Shown one piece after another: positions 12,501-26,756 of a DNA stretch of 64,000 bases (positions are counted from its first letter, which is position 1; each line of letters opens with the position of its first letter). Source of the DNA: Microglena sp. YARC (Eukaryota > Chlorophyta > Chlorophyceae > Chlamydomonadales > Chlamydomonadaceae); contig CM039465.1 in NCBI GenBank assembly GCA_022414725.1, positions 25,979,056 through 26,043,055 of the forward strand, written 5' to 3'. Both the position numbers and the translations under genes were made by a program. Under the pieces are notes generated by a model. It saw nothing but the letters and a program-made list of their open reading frames with translations, ran no database searches and was not told the origin of the DNA.

Positions 12501-15500
12501 TGTGTGGGTGTGTGTAGGGGGGGGGAAGTTCGGTAACAGGGAGAGGCGCTGAGGAGTGAAAAATGAGGGAGGTCGACGTCAACACCACTCCCACCCCCTA
12601 TCCCACCCCCACTTCCAGCCCACTTTCCACCCCCCATACCCACCCACCCACCCACCCACCCATTCAGCATCCATACACACGCCTGTTAGAATGATGTAGA
12701 ACTTTTCAGGTGTGTCTCCAATCATGTAAATGTTCTGATCTGTTTTGAACATTTCCATGTTGGTACACAGGATACACCTGCTGGTGCACAGAGGGCACAT
12801 ACACACCGCCAATATACAGGCACCCATCACCACCCCCACAACCATACCCACGTGTGAGGATGATGTAGAACTTTTCAGGTGTGTATCAATCTTGTAAATG
12901 TTCTGATCCTTTTTGAACATTTCCATGTTGGTACGCAGAAGGCACACACAATCACCACCACCATACACCCACGCACCCACCCACCCCCACCACAATACCC
13001 ACCTGTGAGGATGATGTAGAACTTTTTCAGGTGTGTCTCAATCATGTAAAATGTTCTGATCCTCTTAAACATTTCCATGTTTGGTACACAGGATACACCT
13101 GTTGGCACACAGAAGGCACACACACACACCCACCATACACACACCACCATACCCACAACCATACCCACCTGTAAGGATGATGTAGAACTTTTCAGGTGCG
13201 TCTCCAATCATGTAAATGTTCTATCCTTTTTGGAACATTCCATGTTGGTACACAGACAGCACACACACCACACCACCACAAACACCCACGCCCACCACCA
13301 TACCCACCTGTGAGGATGATGTAGAACTTTTCAGGTGCGTCTCCAATCATGTAGATGTTCTGATCCTTTTTGAACATTTCCATGTTGGTACGCAGAAGGC
13401 ACACACACACCACCAATAACACCACACGCACCCACCCCCACCCCCACCCCCACCACAATACCCACCTGTTAGGATGATGTAGAACTTTTCAGGTGCGTCT
13501 CCAATCATGTAAATGTTCTGATCCTTCTTAAACATTTCCATGTTGGTACACAGAATACACATTGTAAGCGCCTCTTCCGGAACCTTCCGCAGGAACTCGG
13601 AGATGAAGGACAGCGACAATGCCAGCTCCTCCACAATCTTTTCAGTGTCTAACTTCAAATCCCCCGGCTGGTTCAGTGGCCTGCACAACGCATGCGACAC
13701 AGTGTACGTCAGTCAGTCAGTCTGTGGCCAACAGAAACATGCGAGTGTGAGTCATCAATTCAGCCAGCCAGCCAGCCAGCCAGTCAGTCAGTCAGTCAGT
13801 CAGTCAGTCAGTCGGTCAGTCGTCAGTCGTCAGTCAGTCAGTCAGTCAGTCAGTCAGTCAGTCAGTCAGTCAGTCAGTCAGTCAGTCAGTCAGTCAGTCA
13901 GTCAGTCAGTCAGTCAGTCAGTCAGTCAGTCAGTCGGTGGCCAACAGAAACATGTGAGTGTGAGTCATCCAGGCAGTCAGTGTCAGTCAGTGGCCTGCAG
14001 AAACATGCAAGTGTTGCATAACAGCGGCCTACAGAAAGCATTCGAGTTAGTCAGTGGGTCAGTGACAGTCAGTTGGCTGCAGAAAGCATGTGAGTGTGAG
14101 TCAGTAGGGTCAGGTGTGATTGTATGAAAGAGAGGGACAGTGCCAGCTCTTCAACAATCTTAACATGGCTGGAAGAAAACACACACACAAGTTGCACAGG
14201 TTCCCTACCTGCCTTCATGCTGTCCTTCATTGTGCCTGACCACACCCCACCCCAACCCCACCCACCCACCCACACCCACACCCACACACACTTGCACAGA
14301 TTGCTTGCCCACCTTCAATCTTCTTCACTGTAGCAGCAAGAAACACCCACCCACACACACACACCCACACACTTACACAGGTTGCTTGCCCGCCTTCATG
14401 CTGTCCTTCACCGTAGCAGCAAGAAACACCCCCACACCCCCACACACCCACACACTTACACAGGTTGCTTGCCCGCCTTCATGCTGTCCTTCACCGTAGC
14501 AGCAAGAAACACCCACCCACCCACCCACACACACACACTTACACTGGTTGCTTGCCCGCCCCTTCATAGCTGTCCTTCACCGTAGCAGCAAGAAACACCA
14601 CACACACACACACACACACACTTACACAGGTTGCTTGCCCGCCTTTCATGGCTGTCCTTCACCGTGCAGCAAGAAACTCCCCCCCCCCACACACACACAC
14701 ACTTACACAGGTTGCTTGCCCGCCTTCATGCTGTCCTTCACCGTAGCAGCAAGAAACACCCACCCACCCGCACACACACCCACACACTTACACAGGTTGC
14801 TTGCCCGCCTTCATGCTGTCCTTCACCGTAGTTGCAAGAAACACCCACCCACACACCCACACCCACACACTTACACTGGTTGCTTGCCCGCCTTCATGCT
14901 GTCCTTCACCGTAGCAGCAAGAAACACCCACCCACCCACACCCACCCACACACTTACACTGGTTGCTTGCCCGCCTTCATGCTGTCCTTCACCGTGAGTT
15001 GGCGTGGAGTGCTGGTACCACTGTTGTCTGGCCCACCCCTCCGGTTGCGTGTAAATCTGGGCGGTTCGTCATACTCAGCACTGTCTTCTGTCCGTGGTGA
15101 AAGAGCCTGGTACAAAGAGAGGAACCATTAATGATTATGTTGGTGGTGGTGGTGGTGGTGGTGGTCATATTGGGGGTTCGTCATAGTCAGCACTCTCTTT
15201 GGTGCGTGGTGGAAGAACCTGGTACAAAGAGAGGAACCACTGATGATGATGGTGGTGGTGGTGGTGGTGGTGGTGATGATGATGATGATGGTGATGGTTA
15301 TGGTGGTGGTGATGGTGGTGATGATTGTGATCATGATGATGATGGAGGTTGTGGTGGTGGTGGTGGTAGTGATGGTGGTGGTTGTGGTGGTGGTGGTGAT
15401 GGTGGTGGTGGTGGTGGTGGTGGTGATGTTGATGATGATGGTGGTGATGGTGGTGATGATGATGGTGATGATGGTGGTGGTGGTCGTGATTATGATTATG

Positions 15501-18500
15501 ATTATGATGGTGGTGGTGGTGGTGGTGGTGGTGATGACAATGACAATGATGATGAATATGATGATGACGGTGATAATGATGATGGCGATGATGATGGTGT
15601 GGTCTTGATGATGATGATGGTGATGATGAACGTGAAATAGGGTTGAACCCATGCATGCTATACATGCTATACATGCTATACATGCTATGTATGCTGCACT
15701 TGCTATCACTCACAAAGCTTGCTTCTTTGGGGCTCTTCATTTGAAGTATAGTTGAACCAATACATGCTATGCAAGCTATACAGGCTATATATGATGTGAA
15801 TGCTAAACATGCTATACATTATATATATGCTATACATGCTATACATGCTATGCAGGCTATACAGGCTAGTTATGATGTGAATGCTAAACATGCTATACAT
15901 GCTATATGTGCTATACATGCTATACATGATATGCAGGCTATACAGGCTATATATGATGTGAATGCTAAACATGCTATACATTATATACATGCTATACATG
16001 CTATACATTATATATATGCTATACATGCTATATATATGCTATACATGCTATACATTATATATATGCTATACATGCTATACATTATATATATGCTATACAT
16101 GCTATACATTATATATATGCTATACATGCTATACATTATATATATGCTTTACATGCTATACATTATATATATGCTATACATGCTATACATGCTATACATT
16201 ATATATATGATATACAGGCTATACATGCTATACATGCTATATATATGCTATACATGCTATACATGCTATATATTATATATATGCTATACATGCTATACAT
16301 GCTATATATATGCTATACATGCTATACATTATATATATGCTATACATGCTATACATTATATATATGCTATACATGCTATACATTATATATATGCTATACA
16401 GGCTATATATGATGTGAATGCTATACATGCTATACATGCTATGCAGGCTATACAGGCTATATATGATGTGAATGCTATACATGCTATACATTATATATAT
16501 GATATTCAGGCTATACATAATATATATGCTATACATGCTATACATTATATATATGCTATACATGCTATACATTATATATATGATATACATGCTATACATG
16601 CTATGCAGGCTATACAGGCTATATATGATGTGAATGCTATACATGCTATACATTATATATATGATATACAGGCTATACATTATATATATGATATGCAGGC
16701 CATATATGATGTGAATGCTAAACATGCTATACATTATATATATGATATACAGGCTATACATTATATATATGCTATACATGCTATACATTATATATATGCT
16801 ATACATGCTATATATTATATATATGCTTTACATGCTATACATGCTATGCAGGCTATACAGGCTATATATGATGTGAATGCTATTCATGCTATACATGCTA
16901 TATATGCTATACATGCTATACATGCTATATAGGCTATACAGGCTATATATGATGTTAATACTAAACATGCTATACATTATATATATGCTAGACATGCTAT
17001 ACATGCTATGCAGGCTATACAGGCTATATATGATGTGAATGCTATACATGCTATACATGCTATACATGCTATACATGCTATGCAGGCTATACAGGCTATA
17101 TATGATGTGAATGCTAAACATGCTATACATTATATATATGCTATACATGCTATACATGCTATACAGGCTATACAGGCTTTACATTATATATATGCTAAAC
17201 ATGCTATACATTATATATATGCTTTACATGCTATACATGCTATACATTATATATATGATATACAGGCTATACATTATATATATGATATACAGGCTATATA
17301 TGATGTTAAAGCTAAACATGCTATACATTATATATATGCTATACATGCTATATATTATATATATGCTATACATGCTATACATTATATATATGCTATACAT
17401 GCTATACATTATATATATGCTATACATGCTATACATGCTATGCAGGCTATACATGCTATACATGCTATACATGCTACATATATATGCTATACATGCTATA
17501 CATATATGCTATATATGCTATACATGCTATACATTGCTATATGGCATGCTATACATTATATATATGCTATACATGCTATACATTATATATATGCTATACA
17601 TGCTATACATTATATATATGCTATACATGCTATAGCTATACATGCTATACATGCTATATATGCATGCTATACATGCTATATATATGCTATTATACATGCT
17701 ATACATTATATATATGCTATACATGCTATACATGCTATATATATGCTATACATGCTATACATTATATATATGCTTATACATGCTATATACATTATATTAT
17801 ATGCAATGCTATACATGCTATTACATTATATATGATATATGCTATACATAATGCTATACATTAATATACATGCTATACATGCTATATTATATATATGCTA
17901 TACATGCTATAAGCATGCTATTATATATGCTATACATGCTATACAGCTATATATATATGCGTATACATGCTATATCATTATATATATGCTATACATGCTA
18001 TACATTATATACTACATGCTATACATGCTATAACATGCTATACATTATACATGCTATATGCTATACATGCTATACATTATATATATGCTATACATGCTAT
18101 AAACATGCTATATATATACATGCTATACATGCTATACATTATATATATATGCTATACATGCTATACATGCTATATATATGCTATACATGCTATACATATA
18201 TATGCCATGCTATACATGCTATAAACATGCTATATATATATGCTATACATGCTATATATATACATGCTATACATATACATGCTATACATGCTATACATAT
18301 ATATATATTGCTATACATGCTATACATGCTATATGCTATGCTATATATGCATACATGCTATATAAATATATATCTATACATTATATATATATATGCTATA
18401 CATGCTAGCTATATATATGCACCATGCTATACTATGCTATACATTATGATGCTGACATGCTATACATTATATTGCTATACATGCCATTATATTTGCTATA

Positions 18501-21500
18501 CATGCTATACATGCTATCTATTGCTAGCTATACATGCTATACATTATATACATGCTTATACATGCTATACAGGCTATACATTATATATATGCTATACACA
18601 GCTATACATGCTATATATATATGCTAGCTATACATGCTATATACTATACATGCTATACATTATATCTATATATATACATTGCTATACATTATATATATGC
18701 CGCTATGCAGGCTATACAGGCTATATATTATGTGAATGCTAACATATGCTATAATGCATTATATATATGATATACATGCTATACATATATACATGTTATT
18801 ATACTATTTATATATATATGCTCATGCTATACCTTACTATACATGCTAACATTATATGCTCACACATGCTACATGGCTATACAGGCTATATATGATGTGA
18901 ATATAACATGGCTATACATTATATATCTATTTCTTATACATGCTATACATTATAACATATATGCTATACATGCTATACATTATATATGCTATACATGCTA
19001 TACATACTTTATATATATGCTATACATGCTATACATCATGCCTATACATGCTATACATGCTATACATGCTATACATGCTATAGCATTATATATATAAGAT
19101 ATATGCCTATACATGCTATAACATGCTATATATATATATATGCTTATACATGCTATACATCTAATATATGCTATACATGCTATACATGCTATACATATAT
19201 ATATGCTATACATGCTATTACGCTATGCTATACATTATAATGCTATATGCTATACATACATGCTATACATTATGCTATATATATACATGCTATACATGCT
19301 ATATCATTATATATGCTATATGCTATACATGCTATATCATTATATATATGCTATACATGCCTATATCATGCTATATATATGCTTATATGCATGCTAACAT
19401 TATATACATATGCTATACATGCTATACATTATATATATGCTATACATGCTATATTTGCTATACCATTATATGCTATACATGCTATACATGCTATGCTATA
19501 CATGCTATATACATGCTATACATATAAGCTATACTATACATGCTATACATTATATATATGCTATACATGCTATACATTATATATATGCTATACATGCTAT
19601 ACATTATATACATGCTATACATGCTATACATTATATATATGCTATAACATGCTATACATTATATATATATGCTATACATCTATACATGGCTTATATATAT
19701 GCTATACATGCTATACATGCTATACATGCTATATATATGCTATACATGCTATACATGCTATATATATATGCTATAGCATGCTATACATGCTATATATATG
19801 CTATACATGCTATAGGCATACAGCTATACATTATATGCTAAACATGCTATATATATATGCATGCTATACATTATATATATTGCTATACATGCTATACATT
19901 ATATATATGTAACATGCTATACATGCTATACATTATATATATGCTATACATGCTATACATTATATATATGCTATACATGCTATACATGCTATATATATTG
20001 CTATACATGCCGCCTATACATGCTATATATATTGCTATATACATGCTATACATATGCTATACATGCTAACATATATATATGCTATAACATGCTATACATG
20101 CTATATATGCTATACATGCTATACATTATATATATGCTATACATGCTATACATTATATATATGCTATACATGCTATAACATGCATATATATATGCTATAA
20201 CATGCTATACATTATATAATGCTATACATGCTATACATATATATATGCTATACATGCTATACATTATATACATGCCATGCTATACATTATATATATGCTA
20301 TTACATGGCTATATATATATATGCTATACATGCTATACATTATATATATGCTATATATACATGCTATATGTATGCTATACATTATTATATATGCTATACA
20401 TGCTATACATTATATATATGCTATACATGCTATACATTATATATATGCTATACATGCTATACATTATATATATGCCATGCCTATACATTTATATATATGC
20501 TATACATGCTATACATTATATATATGCTATACATGCTATACATGCTATATTATGCTATACATGCTATACATTGCTATACATGCTATATGCGTATACATGC
20601 TATACATTATATATATGCTATACATGCTATACATGCTTACATTATATATATGTGAGCTATACATGCTATAATATATTGCTATACATGCTAATACATTATA
20701 TATAGCATGGCTATACATTATATAGCTATATGCTATAATATTGCATACCATGCTATACATTCATGCTATATATATATATGCTATACATGCTATACATGCT
20801 ATACATTCTATACATTATATATGCTATACATGCTATACATTATATATATGCCTATACATGCTATACATGCTATATATATGCTATACATGCTATACATTTA
20901 TATATGCTATACATGCTATACATGCTATATATACATTGTATATAATGCTATACATGCTATAAACATGCTATATATATGCTATACATGCTATACATTATAT
21001 ATATGCTATACATGCTATACATGTTATACATTATATGCTATACATGCTATACATTATATATAGCTATACATGCTATACATATATATGCTATACATGCTAT
21101 TACATTATATATATGCTATACATGCCTATACATTATATATATGCTATACATGCTATACATTATATATATATGCTATACATGCTATACATTTATATATCTA
21201 TACATGCTATACATACATGCTATATACATGCTATACATTGCTATACATTATATATATGCTATGCTATACATGCTATACATTATATATAGTGCTATACATG
21301 CTATACATGCTATATTATATATACATGCTATATATATATATACATGCTATACATGCTATACATGCTATATATGCTATACATGCTATACATTATACATATA
21401 TATGCTATATCATGCTATACATGCTATACATGCTATACATGCTATACATTATATATATGCTATACATGCTATACATTATATATATGCTATACATGCTATA

Positions 21501-24500
21501 CATTATATATATGCTATACATGCTATACATTATATATATGCTATACATGCTATACATTATATATATGCTATACATTATATATATGCTATACATGCTATAG
21601 CTATACATTGCTATACATTATATATGCCTATAGCATGCTATACATGCTATATATATGCTATACATGCTATACATTATATATATGCTATACATGCTATACA
21701 TTATATATATGCTATACATGCTATACATTATATATATGCTATACATGCTATACATGCTATATATATGCTATACATGCTATACATTATATATATGCTATAC
21801 ATGCTATACATTATATATATGCTATACATGCTATACATTATATATATGCTATACATGCTATACATTATTAGCTATCATGCTATACATGCTATATATGCTA
21901 TACATGCTATACATTCTATACATGCATGCTATACATGCTATATATGCTATACATGCTATACATTATATATATGCTATACATGCTATACATTATATATATG
22001 CTATACATGCTATACATTATATACATGCTATACATTATATATATGCTATACATTATATATTATGCTATACATGCTATACATGCTATGCAGGCTATACAGG
22101 CTATACATATACTATGTGAATGCTATACATGCTATACATTATATATATGATATACAGGCTATACATATATATATATATATACATGCTATACATTATATTA
22201 TGCTTATATACATGCTATTACATGCTATATATATTGCTATACATGCTATACATGCTATACATTATATATATGCTATACAGGCTATATATATATGCTATAC
22301 ATGCTATACATTATATATATGCTACATGCTATACATTATATATATGCTACATGCTATACATTATATATATGCTATACATGCTATACATTATATATATGAT
22401 GGCTTACATTATATATATGCTATACATGCTATACATTATATATATGCTATACATGCTATACATTATATATATGCTATACATGCTATACATTATATATATG
22501 CTATACATGCTATACATTATATATATGCTATACATGCTATACATTATATATGCTATGTGCTATGCTATACATATATATATATATGCTATACATGCTATAC
22601 ATGCTATATATATGCTATACATGCTATACATTATATATATGCTATACATGCTATACATTATATATATATGCTATACATGCTATATATTATATATATATGC
22701 TATACATGCTATACATTATATATATGCTGCTATACATGCTATACATTATATATATGCTATACATGCTATACATTAATACATGCTATACATGCTATAACAT
22801 ATATATATGCTATACATGCTATACATGCTATATATATGCTATACATGCTATACATTATATACATGCTATACATGCTATACATTATATATATGCTATACAT
22901 GCTATACATTATATACATGCTATACATGCTATACATTATATATATGCTATACATGCTATACATTATATATATGCTATACATGCTATATACATTATATATA
23001 TGCTATACATGCTATACATTATATATATGCTATAACATGCTATACATGCTATACATTGCTATGCATACATGCTATACATGCTATATATATGCTATACATG
23101 CTATACATTATATATATACATGCTATACATGCTATACATTATATATATGCCATACATGCTATACATGCTATATATATGCTATACATGCTATACATGCTAT
23201 ACATGCTATACATGCTATATATGCTATAATGCTATATATATGCTATACATGCTATATATGCTATACATGCTATATATGCTATACATGCTATACATGCTAT
23301 ACATGCTATACATGCTATATATATATATGCTATATACATGCTATATACATAACATGCTATGCATTATGCTATACATGCTATATATTTGCTATACAGGCTA
23401 TATATACATGCTATGTGAATGCTATACATGCTATACATTATATTTATGCTATACATGCTATACATGCTATACATGCTATGCAGGCTATACAGGCTATATA
23501 TGATGTGAATGCTAAACATGCTATACATGCTATACATTATATATATGCTATACAGGCTATACATTATATATATGCTGTACATACTATACATTATATATAT
23601 GCTAAACATGCTATACATTATATATATGCTATACATGCTATACATGCTATGCAGGCTATACAGGCTATATATGATGTGAATGCTAAACATGCTATACATT
23701 ATATATATGATATACAGGCTATACATTATATATATGATATACAGGCTATATATGATGTGAATGCTAAACATGCTAAACATTACATATATGCTATACATGC
23801 TATACATGCTATGCATTGTATATATGCTTTACATGCTATGCAGGCTATACATGCTATACATTATATATATGCTGCACTTGCTATCACTCACAAAGCTTGC
23901 TTCTTTGGGGCTCTTCATTTGTTCCATCCGTTCAAGGAGCAGCTTGATGCGTGCCAGAACCATTGGGTATGGAGTGCGTTGCAAAGCACGCAGGCGGGCG
24001 GCATCTCGCATTTGCTTGGCGGCAGTGTTTGCCTTCACGATCTGTACCGAGCGGCCCCATCGCCCATTTTTCCCACCTGAATCGCTGTTTTCCCCACTGT
24101 TACCAATAGCCATGCTGCAGGGGAAGGTAAAGGTAAGAGTGAGCAAACTGTCATGAACGTGTCGACATCAGTATCAATATTACTGTCAGTGCCAGTGTCA
24201 GTGCCAGTCTCTGTGTCAATGTCAGTATATGGAGCGACCCCATCGCCTATTTATATTACCTGAATCGCTGTTTTCCCCACAGTTTCCAATAGCCATGCTG
24301 CACGGCAAGATAAAGGTAAGAGTGTGCAAACTGTCACACCCATGTCAGCCTCAGTATCAGTGTTAGTATCAGTGCCAGTGTCAGTGTCCGACTCAGTGTA
24401 GGTTACAGTGTCCATATCCGTGCCCGTGTACGTGTTTGTGTCCGTGTCCTTGTCTGTGTAGGTTTCTGTGTCCATGTCAGCATCAGATGAGACCTCCCCC

Positions 24501-26703
24501 CCCCCCCCCCCTTGCCCAGCTGCACAGTACGATGAAGGTACAAGTGAGCAAACTGTCACGACCGTGTCAGTATCAGTGTCAGTGTTAGTGTTACTGTAGC
24601 AGGGGAGACCCCCTCTCCACCCGTCAATCCCAACTCCACCCCCTATATTAGCATACTAGCAGCAACATGTCACATACGGGCTTACACTGATATTATATAT
24701 TATACTGAGACTTACTGGTACAGTCACATGTAAACAGCAGATTCTATTATATATTACATTACATTACAATGCCATTGTCAGGCCATTGTTGGCCCAAGAC
24801 AAGCCCGCTACACGACATCAAGGAGGGGTCTTTCAACAAATCCTCAGAAAAAGAAAGGCAATATTGCAGCAAGCAAGCATTATAATGAACACTAATTCCG
24901 TATGATTACAATACATTATCTTCCATTGCATTATCACGTACAGGCCAGAGTTGTCCCAAGACAACACTAATTCCATATGATTACACTACATTACCTTCCA
25001 TTACATCACATTCCGTATGATTACAATACATTACCTTCCATTACATCACATTACATGATATCACGTTATCACGTACAACCAGTGTTATCCCAAGACAAGC
25101 CCAATCCACATCTCCAGGGGTGGTCTTCCAACAGTCCTCACACAATCAACATAATGTAGGTAGACGTATATGAATCGTACAATTGTCTCCATAAGTTTAC
25201 TACTTAATAAATACAATTAATAAATCAATAGAATACAACAATTTTACCTATCAGGGTTAACGTACTGAATAATTAATAAACATAAATAATTAAGCAACAT
25301 AAATAATTAATATGAATCCTACAATTTTTCTATGAGGGTATACATTAATTGATTGACATGATTGTGGTCCTGGCATTCTTAGTTGTGAAACATAAAACTA
25401 GACATAGCTTATATGCCTGAAATACATATATATTTCAAATACATGTATGCCTCAAATACATATTTATAACATACATATATGCCTCAAATACATATAATAT
25501 ATATATGAAATACATATATGCATCAAAGACATATAATATATATATCAAATACATATATGCATCAAAGACATATAATACATATATGAAATACATATATGCA
25601 CCAAAGACATATATGCATCAAAGACATATAATATATATATCAAATACATATATGCATCAAATACATATAATATATATATGAAATACATACATGCATCAAA
25701 GACATATAATATATATATCAAATACATATATGCATCAAAGACATATAATATATATATCAAATATATATATGCATCAAATACATATAATATATATATCAAA
25801 TACATATATGCATCAAATACATATAATATATATATGAAATACATACATGCATCAAATACATATCATATATATATCAAATACATATCATATATATATCAAA
25901 TACATATATGCATCAAAGACATATAATATATATATCAAATACATACATGCATCAAATACATATCATATATATATCAAATACATATATGCATCAAAGACAT
26001 ATAATATATATATCAAATACATATACGCATCAAAGACATATAATGTATATATCAAATACATATACGCATCGAAGACATATAATATATATATCAAATACAT
26101 ATATGCATCAAAGACATATAATATATATATCAAATACATATATGCATCAAAGACATATAATATATATATCAAATACATATATGCATCAAAGACATATAAT
26201 ATATACATCAAATACATATATGCATCAAAGACATGTAATATATATATCAAATACATATATGCATCAAAGACATATAATATATATATCAAATACATATATG
26301 CATCAAAGACATATAATATATACATCAAATACATATATGCATCAAAGACATATAATATATATATCAAATACATATATGCATCAAAGACATATAATATATA
26401 TATCAAATACATATATGCATCAAAGACATATAATATATATATCAAATACATATATGCATCAAAGACATATAATATATATATCAAATACATATATGCATCA
26501 AAGACATATAATATATATATCAAATACATATATGCATCAAAGACATGCACACCACATTAGCGTACCTACAAGGCGGTGGGTGCAATACCAGTATAATATC
26601 AAATACATTTGTTTTTTTAAATACATACATATATATATATATTATATATATACATGTATATATATACATATATATATATGTCAATATATATATATCTATA
26701 TCT

Positions 26704-26756
<53 letters not shown>

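Noticed and set aside
15165..15740. Histidine-rich protein
   Set aside because: Antisense of a GGT/GAT trinucleotide satellite in an intron.
20976..24080. 1,034-codon plus-strand open frame
   Set aside because: It is the TATACATGC satellite read in its 27-bp period ('YIYAIHAIH'), followed by the antisense of CNB exon 2.
25545..26560. 237-codon '[12 protein letters not shown]' repeat protein
   Set aside because: 39-bp satellite in intron 1 of the CNB gene, open on both strands.
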